In this document: positions 17,560 to 25,869 of the stretch, one piece after another
Numbering within the stretch: position 1 is the stretch's first letter
Layout of the letters: every line of letters begins with the position of its first letter
Assembly (NCBI RefSeq): GCF_041438865.1
Contig: NZ_CP109450.1
Location: forward strand, 3,203,001 to 3,267,000
DNA: 64,000 bases
From: Streptomyces sp. NBC_01471
GTDB taxonomy: Bacteria; Actinomycetota; Actinomycetes; Streptomycetales; Streptomycetaceae
Direction of reading: 5' to 3'
Translations under genes and position numbers: made by a program
Notes under the pieces: generated by a model
What the model was told of the DNA's origin: nothing
The model's input: only the letters and a program-made list of their open reading frames with translations
Databases searched by the model: none

Positions 17560-18747
17560 CTTCACACACACGATCTGCTTGATCCTCGCGACGACCTCGA
17601 CCAGGTCACGCTGACGGTCGATGACCTGCTCGATCGGCTTGTACGCACCAGGGATCTCGTCCACGACACCGGAGTCCTTCCGGCACTCCACCCCGCGCGT
17701 CTGCTCCTCCAGGTCCCGCGTGGTGAAGCGGCGCTTCGCGGCGTTCCGGCTCATCTTCCGCCCGGCGCCGTGCGAGGCGGAGTTGAAGGCCTTCTCGTTG
17801 CCCAGGCCCTTCACGATGTACGAACCCGTGCCCATGGAGCCGGGGATGATCCCGTAGTCACCGGATCCGGCACGGATGGCGCCCTTCCTGGTGACCAGCA
17901 GGTCCATTCCCTCGTACCGCTCCTCGGCCACGTAGTTGTGGTGGCAGCTGATGACCGGTTCGAAGGTCACCCGGGCCTTCTTGAACTCCTTCCGGACCAC
18001 GTCCTGGAAGAGGCTCATCATGATGGCCCGGTTGTACTTCGCGTACTCCTGCGCCCAGAACAAGTCGTTCCGGTACGCCCCCATCTGCGGGGTGTCGGCG
18101 ATGAACACCGCCAGGTCCCGGTCGACCAGCCCCTGGTTGTGCGGAAGCTTCTGTGCGACACCGATGTGGTGGTCGGCCAGCTCCTTGCCGATGTTCCGGG
18201 AGCCCGAGTGCAGCATCAACCAGACCGAATCCGACTCATCGAGACAGAACTCGATGAAGTGATTTCCCCCGCCGAGCGAACCCATCTGCTTCGCAGCCCG
18301 ACCCTGGCGGAATTTGACCGATTCGGCGACCCCGTCGGACCGCGCCCAGAAGTCGTCCCACCCCGCCGTCGGGAAGCCGTGCATCCGGCCCGGCGCCACC
18401 GGGTCGTCGTGCATGGCCCGGCCCACCGGGATGGCCGCCTCGATGCTGGAGCGCAGCCGCGACAGATCGCCCGGCAGATCGTTCGCCGTGAGTGACGTCT
18501 TCACCGCCGACATCCCGCAGCCGATGTCCACCCCGACCGCCGCCGGGCAGACCGCCCCGTGCATCGCGATGACCGAGCCCACCGTCGCGCCCTTGCCGTA
18601 GTGCACGTCCGGCATGACGGCGAGTCCCTTGATCCAGGGCAGTGTGGCGACGTTCCGCAGCTGCTGCATCGCGCCGTCCTCGACCGACGCCGGGTCGGCC
18701 CACATCCGGATGGGGACCTTCGCACCCGGAACCTCTACATACGACAT
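17554..18747 (-). CDS. rtcB: RtcB-type RNA ligase
   Basis: A 397-residue RtcB protein: GTP/Mn-dependent ligation of RNA 2',3'-cyclic phosphate (or 3'-phosphate) ends to 5'-OH. Signatures present: MPDVHYGKGATVGSV, VGVDIGCGMSAV (metal Cys and Asp), LGGGNHFIEF (metal His), LMLHSGSRNIGKELA, ISCHHNYVAEE and SHGAGRKMSRNAAKR, where the His is the guanylylation site. ATG 18747 has GAGGAG 3 bp upstream. No rtcA or rtcR neighbour is present. It is divergent from a DUF3558 lipoprotein gene. Confidence 0.95.
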   Translation of the reverse strand: MSYVEVPGAKVPIRMWADPASVEDGAMQQLRNVATLPWIKGLAVMPDVHYGKGATVGSVIAMHGAVCPAAVGVDIGCGMSAVKTSLTANDLPGDLSRLRSSIEAAIPVGRAMHDDPVAPGRMHGFPTAGWDDFWARSDGVAESVKFRQGRAAKQMGSLGGGNHFIEFCLDESDSVWLMLHSGSRNIGKELADHHIGVAQKLPHNQGLVDRDLAVFIADTPQMGAYRNDLFWAQEYAKYNRAIMMSLFQDVVRKEFKKARVTFEPVISCHHNYVAEERYEGMDLLVTRKGAIRAGSGDYGIIPGSMGTGSYIVKGLGNEKAFNSASHGAGRKMSRNAAKRRFTTRDLEEQTRGVECRKDSGVVDEIPGAYKPIEQVIDRQRDLVEVVARIKQIVCVKG

Positions 18748-18908
18748 AACTCCTCTATTCCCCCGAACAACCCGAAAAAGAAAATACGCATCAAGATCCG
18801 CGAACACGACAGCGGACCGGCGTGTACACCAGTGCGTGCGATAGACATTGTGTCCGGTCACCGTCATCAGGCGGTATCCGTTTTCCGTTCCGAAGGGAGC
18901 CTCGGACA

Positions 18909-19805
18909 GTGCAGCGAAGGGCTTACGTTCCCGGCTTGGTGCTGCTCGCGGCGCTCGTCACCGGCTGCACGAGCGGCTCCGGGACCGATGGTTCCGCCGC
19001 CGACTCGAAGCCCGGCGAGACCACTCCCGCCGCGGCGCCCGGCAAGTACTCCACCCTGCTCGAACCCTGCCGCGCCGCCGATCAGGGCGTACTGAAGGAC
19101 ATGTTCCCGGAGATCGCCGACCTGCCGAAGGACCAGCAGGAGAAGGCGTACGCGGGCACGCCCGATGCCACCTTCGACACCGACCGCCAGGTCGGCTGCC
19201 GGTGGAAGGCCGACTCGCCGGCCGACGCGCACCGGCTGCGCATCAGCATGGAACGCGTCGTGAGTTACGACACCACCGTCAGCGACGACGACCAGGCCAA
19301 GACCCTGTACGCGCAGAAGCTCGCCGCCGCCGGGCTCCCGGCGGACGACTCACCCACCGGCAGCCCGTCCAGCAGCACCGATGGCGGCACGGATGACGGT
19401 GGGGACGGCGGCAAGGGTGCCGCCGCGCCCGGCGCCACCCGCTCCCCCGGGGCGGGCTCCACGCAGGGTGACAAGCAGGACGGCGGCCAGGACAGCACCC
19501 CGGACGCCACCGGCAGCGACCAGGGCAGCGACGGGCAGAGCGGCGAGGGGCAGCCGGCGGACGAGCTCCAGTCGCGGACCCTCAGCGATCTCGGCAGCGC
19601 CGCCTTCCTCGCCGACGTCCCGGCCAAGGCCGGCGCGGGATCACCGCAGCACACCGTCCGGGTGGTCTTCCGCGCGTCGAACGTCCTGGTCACCGTGGAG
19701 TACAGCGAGACGCCCGCCGAGGCGGGCACTCCCCCCGACACCAAGAGCCTGCAGGACAGGACGCAGGCCATGGCCCACAAACTCGCCGACCAGATCGGCG
19801 AATAG
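18909..19805 (+). CDS. DUF3558-type lipoprotein (long)
   Basis: A 298-residue lipoprotein. GTG 18909 is chosen because it gives a clean signal (RRAYVPGLVLLAALVTGC) with a lipobox Cys at about residue 20. The domain has the DUF3558-like pattern of an early EPCRAADQGVLKDMFPE and a later GCRWKADSPADAHRLRISM. A Pro/Ser/Gly/Asp-rich linker (about residues 145-215) splits it from a C-terminal strand region. Function unknown. It is followed by a shorter paralogue. Confidence 0.75.
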   Translation: MQRRAYVPGLVLLAALVTGCTSGSGTDGSAADSKPGETTPAAAPGKYSTLLEPCRAADQGVLKDMFPEIADLPKDQQEKAYAGTPDATFDTDRQVGCRWKADSPADAHRLRISMERVVSYDTTVSDDDQAKTLYAQKLAAAGLPADDSPTGSPSSSTDGGTDDGGDGGKGAAAPGATRSPGAGSTQGDKQDGGQDSTPDATGSDQGSDGQSGEGQPADELQSRTLSDLGSAAFLADVPAKAGAGSPQHTVRVVFRASNVLVTVEYSETPAEAGTPPDTKSLQDRTQAMAHKLADQIGE

Positions 19806-19880
19806 TCCGTCCTCCGGCGCCCCCGGCGTACCGTGGCGGCCCGGACCGTACGACCCGTACGACACATGAGCGAAGGAACC

Positions 19881-20594
19881 ATGCACCGATCAGCCCCGCG
19901 ACTCACCCGCCTTCTCGCCTGTGCAGCCGTCCCCGTGATGCTCGTCGTCGCCGGCTGCTCGTCGGACTCCGGCTCCAGCGGCAAGAAGAGCTCCAGCACC
20001 TCCTCCGCAAAACCCAGCGCCTCGGCGTCCCCGACCGTCGCGAAGGCGGTGTACGCCAAGCTGCCCGACGCCTGTAAGTCCGTCCCGGGGAAGACCGTCT
20101 CGGACCTGGTCCCCAAGGCGAAGGACAAGTCGGGCACCGAGGTCAAGTCGACCGATCTGTCGGCCCGCGCGGGCTGCTCCTGGAACGGCCTGGAGAGCAA
20201 GGGCACGAAGGGATCCCAGTACCGCTGGCTCTCTGTCTCGTATCTGCGCTTCGGCTCCGACACCGTCCTCGGCAGCGGCCAGAAGCGCGCGCAGGACCAG
20301 TACGCCAAGGCCGTGGCCGACGCGAAGGCGACGGACGGCGCGAAGAGCGTCAAGACGGTGAACACGCCGGGCATCGGCAACGAGGCGACCACGGTCACCT
20401 ACGAACAGCGCAAGACCGACGCGGACTTCAGCTACGCCGTGGTCATCACGCGTACGGAGAACGTCGTCACCACCGTCAACCACAACGGCGCCGGCTACGA
20501 GGGCCTCAAGTCCCCGTCGGCAGGCGACATGTCGAAGGGCGCGCAGACGGCGGCCAAGGCGGCTGTGGCCTCGGTGGCCTCGGCCAACAAGTAG
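19881..20594 (+). CDS. DUF3558-type lipoprotein (short)
   Basis: A 237-residue lipoprotein with signal LTRLLACAAVPVMLVVAGC, a Ser/Lys-rich linker, then LPDACKSVPGKTVSDLVPKAK, AGCSWNGLESK and a C-terminal VTYEQRKTDADFSYAVVITR. It is the same family as the gene just upstream and probably arose by duplication, since the order of Cys and Trp positions is alike. GAAGGA precedes ATG 19881. A long hairpin follows it. Confidence 0.75.
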   Translation: MHRSAPRLTRLLACAAVPVMLVVAGCSSDSGSSGKKSSSTSSAKPSASASPTVAKAVYAKLPDACKSVPGKTVSDLVPKAKDKSGTEVKSTDLSARAGCSWNGLESKGTKGSQYRWLSVSYLRFGSDTVLGSGQKRAQDQYAKAVADAKATDGAKSVKTVNTPGIGNEATTVTYEQRKTDADFSYAVVITRTENVVTTVNHNGAGYEGLKSPSAGDMSKGAQTAAKAAVASVASANK

Positions 20595-20610
20595 TTCCCG
20601 CACGCGTCTT

Positions 20611-20667
20611 CGGGTACCGCCTCCGGAGCCCGGCCCCTCCCCGGGGACCGGGCTCCGGGCGTACCCG
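20611..20667 (+). terminator. long interrupted hairpin after lipoprotein pair
   Basis: CGGGTAC (20611-20617) pairs with GTACCCG (20661-20667) and encloses a perfect 11-bp stem CCGGAGCCCGG/CCGGGCTCCGG with a 14-nt loop. A good terminator for the two lipoprotein genes. Confidence 0.7.
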
Positions 20668-20735
20668 CGCAACGACCTCCGTACACATGTGCCAGGCTGT
20701 GCCCGCCGGATGTCGAATTCAGGAGGGGGCCGCGG

Positions 20736-22250
20736 GTGGCCGCGATGCAGCTGACACGCACGCACCGGATACTCATCGCGCTCGTGGTCGCGGGCGCGGT
20801 GGTCATCGCCGGGATCGGTTTCGTGGGGTCCTACGCGGCCGTGCGCGAACTCGCCCAGGAGAAGGGCTTCGGCTCCTTCTCGACGGTTTTCCCGATCGGT
20901 ATCGACGCGGGGATCTGTGTGCTGCTCGCGCTGGATCTGCTGCTGACCTGGATCCGGATCCCGTTCCCGCTGCTGCGCCAGACGGCGTGGCTGCTCACGG
21001 CGGCGACGATCGCCTTCAACGGCGCGGCGGCCTGGCCCGACCCGCTGGGGACCGGGATGCACGCGGTGATCCCGGTGCTGTTCGTGGTCTGCGTCGAGGC
21101 GGCGCGCCACGCGGTGGGGCGGATCGCCGACATCACGGCCGACAAGCACATGGAGGGCGTGCGCCTCACCCGCTGGCTGCTCTCGCCGGTCCCCACGTTC
21201 CTGCTGTGGCGCCGGATGAAGCTGTGGGAGCTGCGCAGGTACGACGAGGTCATCAAGCTCGAACAGGACCGGCTGATCTACCAGGCGCGGTTGCAGGCCC
21301 GGTTCGGGCGCGCGTGGCGGCGCAAGGCGCCGATCGAGTCGCTGATGCCGCTGCGGCTGGCGCGGTACGGAGTGCCGCTCGCGGAGACGGCCCCGTCCGG
21401 CCTGGCCGCGGCCGGTATCGAGCCGGTGCTGCTGCCACCGCCGCCCGCCCTGGAGGCGGGGAGCACAGCTGCGGGGAGCACGGCTGAGGGACCTGCCGCC
21501 GTCGCGCCCGCCCCCGCGCCGTACGCAGCGGAGGCCCCGGCCGCGCCGGGTCCCGCCGGTCAGGCGCCGGCTGATGGTCACGAGCAGGGCCAGGATCAGG
21601 GGCAGGAGCCGCCGCCCACGCACGAGAGCCCGTGGTTCGCCGCGCCGCAGGTCTCCCAGGAGGCGTACACCGGCACCTACGACCCGGCGTACGAGCCCGC
21701 GTACGAGCAGCAGTACCCGCCGGGGTACGAGCAGGAGTACCCGCCGGAGCAGGAGTACGAGCAGGGGTACGAAGGCCCGTACCCGCAGGGGTACGACCAG
21801 CAGTACCGGCCCGGACACCACGCCCCGTACGACGGGCCCGGCGCTGATGGTTCCGGCGCACCCGGGTCCCCCGACCCCACCCAGGTCATGGTCCCCAACG
21901 GAGCGGGCGGGTCGCGCCGCCTCGGCGGAGTGATCCCGGGGCCGCGCGCCGAGGAGCAGCCCCTCAACGAGACGGCCGAGACGGCCGAGACCGCCGGGGC
22001 GGACAGCCCGGAGGTGCAGGGGCTGCCGGAGGACGTGTCGCGCGAGGACGCGTACTTCGGGGCCTACCGGAAGTTCATCAGCGAGAACAACGAAGTCCCG
22101 ACGGTGCGGCAGTTCGGCCGGTACCTGAAGGATCTGTACGGCGTCACGGGCCGCAACAGCGAGACCCTGAGCGACAGTTCGCTCCGCCCGTACCTGGCCC
22201 GTTTCCAGCACCGCTACGCGGAGGAGCTGGACGCGGAGCACATCGCGTAG
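20736..22250 (+). CDS. DUF2637 (SpdB-like) membrane protein with Tyr-rich repeats
   Basis: A 504-residue protein. The first half is a DUF2637 domain with about four membrane helices (LIALVVAGAVVIAGIGFVGS, then IGIDAGICVLLALDLLL and others), the domain of plasmid spread proteins SpdB. The middle (about 310-370) is a repeat of Tyr-Glu-Pro/Gln units (for example YDPAYEPAYEQQ, then YPPGYEQEYPP). The C-terminal 90 residues (EDAYFGAYRKFISENNEVPTVRQFGRYL and YLARFQHRYAEEL) form a conserved helical domain like those in SpdB/TraB-linked proteins. AGGAGG lies before the GTG. No other plasmid genes are adjacent. Confidence 0.82.
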   Translation: MAAMQLTRTHRILIALVVAGAVVIAGIGFVGSYAAVRELAQEKGFGSFSTVFPIGIDAGICVLLALDLLLTWIRIPFPLLRQTAWLLTAATIAFNGAAAWPDPLGTGMHAVIPVLFVVCVEAARHAVGRIADITADKHMEGVRLTRWLLSPVPTFLLWRRMKLWELRRYDEVIKLEQDRLIYQARLQARFGRAWRRKAPIESLMPLRLARYGVPLAETAPSGLAAAGIEPVLLPPPPALEAGSTAAGSTAEGPAAVAPAPAPYAAEAPAAPGPAGQAPADGHEQGQDQGQEPPPTHESPWFAAPQVSQEAYTGTYDPAYEPAYEQQYPPGYEQEYPPEQEYEQGYEGPYPQGYDQQYRPGHHAPYDGPGADGSGAPGSPDPTQVMVPNGAGGSRRLGGVIPGPRAEEQPLNETAETAETAGADSPEVQGLPEDVSREDAYFGAYRKFISENNEVPTVRQFGRYLKDLYGVTGRNSETLSDSSLRPYLARFQHRYAEELDAEHIA

Positions 22251-22300
22251 GAAGCACGCCCGAGCCCACGCCCCCGCCGGCGGAGGCCGGGCCTGCCCTG

Positions 22301-23074
22301 TCACAGCCCGGCGTGCGGGTCGTGCGGGAGGAGGCCGAGCCTCTGTGCGCGCATGACCGTCTCAAGACGATCCGATGTGCCGAGCTTCTGATAGAGGCTT
22401 GTGAGGTGCTTGTGCACCGTCCGGACGGAGATCCCGAGACGATGCGCGATGGCGGCTGCTGTCAGCGCCATGCTGAGCAGGTGTAAGACCGTGCACTCGC
22501 GTGGCGTGAGGCCGAAGTTCACGGCCCGGGCATGCAAGTCCTGGCACTGGCCCAGGGTGTTCAGGTGCCGGTGCACGGCGGAGAGCAGAGACTGCGCGAG
22601 ACACGCGTAAGCCAGGTCGGCCGCCCCGAACGGCGTGCCCGAGCGGTACACCAGCCACCCCTGGGTGTGGGCCGTGCCCATCGGCAGCGGCAGCGCCAGG
22701 ACGTCACAGGCACCGAAGGTCTCCCGTATGAGGGTCCGCGTTTCGCTGTTCCGCCATGCGCCCGCGCTCTCGATCTGACGGGCGCTTCGCGGACCAGGGG
22801 TCGGCTGCCTGCTGTAGAAGTCGACGAATGGGCGTCCGGCCCGGAGCGAGCGCCGGTTCTCTTCGCGGAGAATTCCGCCCCCCTGCCCGGAGGGCGACCA
22901 GACACGCAATTCCCCGGCGCCTTCGGTCCACGGGACGTTTTTGTTGATGCCGTACTCCGCATCGAGTACGTGCAGCACTCTCGTGCTGACGAGACCGCCG
23001 AGGCGGTGGGGCCGCGGGTCGCGAATCACCTCTACGGCAAGCTCCAGCAACTCCTTGTGCGCGCGTTCGGACAC
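22301..23074 (-). CDS. LuxR-family transcriptional regulator
   Basis: About 257 residues with a C-terminal LuxR/FixJ helix-turn-helix (about 190-255): FGLTPRECTVLHLLSMALTAAAIAHRLGISVRTVHKHLTSLYQKLGT (recognition helix SVRTVHKHLTSLYQKL). The N-terminal domain is GAF-like in length and pattern and may bind a signal. GTG 23074 is preferred because GGGGGAG lies 6 bp upstream, whereas ATG 23101 has none. It is divergent from the secreted I36 protein, the likely target. Confidence 0.87.
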   Translation of the reverse strand: MSERAHKELLELAVEVIRDPRPHRLGGLVSTRVLHVLDAEYGINKNVPWTEGAGELRVWSPSGQGGGILREENRRSLRAGRPFVDFYSRQPTPGPRSARQIESAGAWRNSETRTLIRETFGACDVLALPLPMGTAHTQGWLVYRSGTPFGAADLAYACLAQSLLSAVHRHLNTLGQCQDLHARAVNFGLTPRECTVLHLLSMALTAAAIAHRLGISVRTVHKHLTSLYQKLGTSDRLETVMRAQRLGLLPHDPHAGL

Positions 23075-23209
23075 TGCGTCCTCCCCCAAGGACGGGGCCA
23101 TGGGGACAAGTACCCATGGCGGGCGGTCATGCGCCGGAGGAAGGATCCCATCTGACGGAGCACAGCGAAAGAGCAGAGCCGGGGCCCGGCCCCGGCCCAG
23201 GAGGATGCA

Positions 23210-23746
23210 ATGAAGATCAGGAACCAGGCCCTGGCCGTCACCGCCGCCCTCGCGGCAGCGGCCTTCGCGCTGGGAAGCGCGAACGCCTCGGCCGCTCCCC
23301 ACGACACCCCGCAGCAGGCGCGGCTGGCCCAGCAGATGCACCGGGCTCTCGCCCTCAACCCGGGGTCGCACCAGCTCAACTCGCACGCGATCGAGCTCGA
23401 CAAGGGAGGGGTCATGGACCTGACCCTTGCCGACGGCAACTGCACCAGCGGCCGGCTCTGCGTGTACAAGGACCGCAATTTCTCGGGCGGCGGCACCTAC
23501 TGGTCCACCTGTACCACTCAGGATTTGCGCAACTACCGCTGGCCGGACGGCACCCCGGTGGCCGGCAACATCTCCTCGATCGACAACAGGAACCAGTACG
23601 GCGGCGTGCAGTCCCGCTTCTACGACTCCAGCAACCGGTTCATGATCGCGGTCAACTCCGGGCACTACCTCAGGGACCTGGCCTTCGACACCTCCGCGAC
23701 GGGCGGGAACCCCAACGACAGGATCTACAAAATGAAGGTCTGCTGA
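23210..23746 (+). CDS. secreted beta/gamma-crystallin, peptidase inhibitor I36-like
   Basis: A 178-residue precursor. It has a Sec signal (MKIRNQALAVTAALAAAAFAL with ANASAAP cleavage region), an about 35-residue propeptide-like helix, then a crystallin-type domain with CTSGRLCVYKDRNFSGGGTYW, ISSIDNRNQYGGVQSRFYDSS and a terminal MKVC. Family I36 contains the Streptomyces metalloproteinase inhibitor SMPI, so protease inhibition is possible but unproven. GGAGG precedes the ATG. A related gene lies at 37.25-37.8 kb. Confidence 0.85.
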   Translation: MKIRNQALAVTAALAAAAFALGSANASAAPHDTPQQARLAQQMHRALALNPGSHQLNSHAIELDKGGVMDLTLADGNCTSGRLCVYKDRNFSGGGTYWSTCTTQDLRNYRWPDGTPVAGNISSIDNRNQYGGVQSRFYDSSNRFMIAVNSGHYLRDLAFDTSATGGNPNDRIYKMKVC

Positions 23747-23850
23747 CGCGAGGCCTCACAGCGGGGGGAGCGTCACCCGGGCGCCGGGAGCTGCGAAGTG
23801 CCGGAGCTCCCGGGCCTGGCGGGCGCTCTGAGCAGAGGCGTTCGCATACG

Positions 23851-23903
23851 CGGCTGAGGGCCGCCGCCCCGGGCAGGAAACCCGGGGCGGCGGCCCTCGG
23901 CCG
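23851..23903. terminator. strong bidirectional terminator
   Basis: The stem 23851-23873 pairs with 23881-23903 over 23 bp with a single T-G wobble. The inner 18 bp are perfect, and the loop is 7 nt (CAGGAAA). It sits between the convergent I36 and lysS stops. Confidence 0.85.
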
Positions 23904-23914
23904 TACGCGCTCGC

Positions 23915-25720
23915 TCAGGCCGCGAGCAGCTTGCGCACCCGCTCCGCGCCGACGGCGAGCAGCAGCGTCGGCAACCTCGGTCCGGTGTCACGGCCCACCA
24001 GCAGCTGGTAGAGCAGAGCGAAGAAGGTGCGCTGGGCGACCTTCATCTCCGGGGTGGGCTTGGCGTCCGGCTCGAAGCCGGCCTGGACCTTCGGCACGCC
24101 GTAGACGAGCGTCGTCAGGCCGTCCAGCGACCAGTGCGTGTCGAGGCCTTCGAGGAGCAGCCGCAGCGACTCGCGGTCCTGGTCGCCGAGGGCGGCCAGG
24201 GTCTCCGTGTCCGGCTCCGCGCGCACCAGGGTGCGCTGCTCGGCCGGGACCTGGGTGGTGATCCAGTTCTCGGCGCGGTCGAGCCGGGGGCGTACGTCGT
24301 CGAGCGAGGCGATCGGGTTCTCCGGGTCCAGCTCGCTGAGGATGCGCAGCGTCTGGTCCTCGGCCCCGGCCGTGATGTCGGCGACGGAGGCGAGCGTGCG
24401 GTACGGCAACGGGCGCGGGGTGCGCGGGAGTTCACGCTCCGCCGTGCGGGCCGCGCGGGTGTGCGCGGCGGCGTCGGCGGGGAGCGCCGAGCCGTCGGCG
24501 ACCTTGGACTCCAGCTTGTCCCACTCGTCGTAGAGCCGCTGGATCTCCTGGTCGAAGGCGATCTTGAACGACTGGTTGGGCCTGCGCCGCGCGTACAGCC
24601 AGCGCAGCAGCGGCGCCTCCATGATCTTCAGCGCGTCGGACGGGGTGGGCACGCCGCCCTTGGACGACGACATCTTGGCCATGCCGCTGATGCCGACGAA
24701 CGCGTACATCGGGCCGATCGGCTGCACGCCGTCGAAGATCTCGCGGACGATCTGACCGCCGACGACGAACGAGGAGCCGGGCGAGGAGTGGTCGACGCCG
24801 CTGGGCTCGAAGATGACGCCCTCGTAGGCCCAGCGCATCGGCCAGTCGACCTTCCAGACCAGCTTGCCGCGGTTGAACTCGCTGAGCAGGACGGTCTCGG
24901 AGTGTCCGCACGCCGTGCACGTGTAGGCCAGCTCGGTCGTGTCGTCGTCGTACGAGGTGACCGTGGTGAGGTCCTTCTCGCACGCGCCGCAGTAGGGCTT
25001 GTAGGGGTAGTAGCCGGTGGCGCTGCTGCTGCCGTCGTCCTCGTCGGCCGCGCCGGATCCCTCGGCGGCCTCGATCTCGGCCTCGTCGAGCGGCTTCTGC
25101 CCCTGCTTCTGGTTCTGCTTCTTGCCCTGCTTCTGTCCGCCGTCGGCCTGGCCCTGCTGCGCGGGGTCCTTCTTGGTGCGGTACCGGTCGAGGATCGCGT
25201 CGATGTCGGCCCGGTGCTTCATGGCGTGCAGGATCTGCTCGCGGTAGGTGCCCGCAAGGTACTGCTCGGTCTGGCTGATCGGGTCGTACTCCACGCCCAG
25301 CTCGGCCAGCGCCTCGACCATGGCGGCCTTGAAGTGCTCGGCCCAGTTCGGGTACGCGGACCCGGCGGGGGCGGGCACCGAGGTGAGCGGCTTGCCGATG
25401 TGCTCGGCCCAGGACGCGTCGATGCCCGGGACGCCGTTCGGCACCTTGCGGTACCGGTCGTAGTCGTCCCAGGAGATGAGGTGGCGCACCTGGTACCCGC
25501 GCCGCCTGATCTCGTCGGCGACCAGGTGCGGGGTCATCACCTCGCGCAGGTTGCCGAGGTGGATCGGGCCCGAAGGGGAGAGGCCGGATGCGACGACGAC
25601 CACCGGTGCGGAAGCGCCAGAGTGTTTCGCGCCCGGGGCACGGCGCTCCGATTCGGCGATGACATCGTCCGCGAAACGGGAGACCCAGTCGGTCTCGGTG
25701 CTCTGAGCCACGATCGGCAC
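23915..25720 (-). CDS. lysS: class I lysyl-tRNA synthetase
   Basis: A 601-residue class I (LysK-type) enzyme that charges tRNA-Lys. The HIGH-like HLGN is at residues 54-57 and KMSSS at 348-352. A Cys pair C243/C246 and C267/C270 forms a zinc ribbon. Unlike most LysK proteins it carries an insert at about residues 183-235 made of a Gln/Lys-rich stretch followed by an acidic Asp/Glu/Ser stretch. It is divergent from argS with a 149-bp shared upstream region. Confidence 0.95.
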   Translation of the reverse strand: MPIVAQSTETDWVSRFADDVIAESERRAPGAKHSGASAPVVVVASGLSPSGPIHLGNLREVMTPHLVADEIRRRGYQVRHLISWDDYDRYRKVPNGVPGIDASWAEHIGKPLTSVPAPAGSAYPNWAEHFKAAMVEALAELGVEYDPISQTEQYLAGTYREQILHAMKHRADIDAILDRYRTKKDPAQQGQADGGQKQGKKQNQKQGQKPLDEAEIEAAEGSGAADEDDGSSSATGYYPYKPYCGACEKDLTTVTSYDDDTTELAYTCTACGHSETVLLSEFNRGKLVWKVDWPMRWAYEGVIFEPSGVDHSSPGSSFVVGGQIVREIFDGVQPIGPMYAFVGISGMAKMSSSKGGVPTPSDALKIMEAPLLRWLYARRRPNQSFKIAFDQEIQRLYDEWDKLESKVADGSALPADAAAHTRAARTAERELPRTPRPLPYRTLASVADITAGAEDQTLRILSELDPENPIASLDDVRPRLDRAENWITTQVPAEQRTLVRAEPDTETLAALGDQDRESLRLLLEGLDTHWSLDGLTTLVYGVPKVQAGFEPDAKPTPEMKVAQRTFFALLYQLLVGRDTGPRLPTLLLAVGAERVRKLLAA

Positions 25721-25869
25721 GTCCTTCTTTCTCGTACGCCTTCAAGCAGGGGCGGCTGCCATTCTCCCAGGTCCCTCCGGGAGAGTGAAAACGGCTTTCC
25801 GCACCGTGGGACGGCCATGGGATACTTGGCCCGATCCCCTGTACCTCTATGGAAACGGCAGTCGGCCCC

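Noticed and set aside
19890..22304. An 804-residue minus-strand open frame over the DUF2637 and lipoprotein genes
   Set aside because: It is an Arg/Gly-rich shadow of GC-rich plus-strand genes with clear domains and signal peptides. It has no motif of its own.
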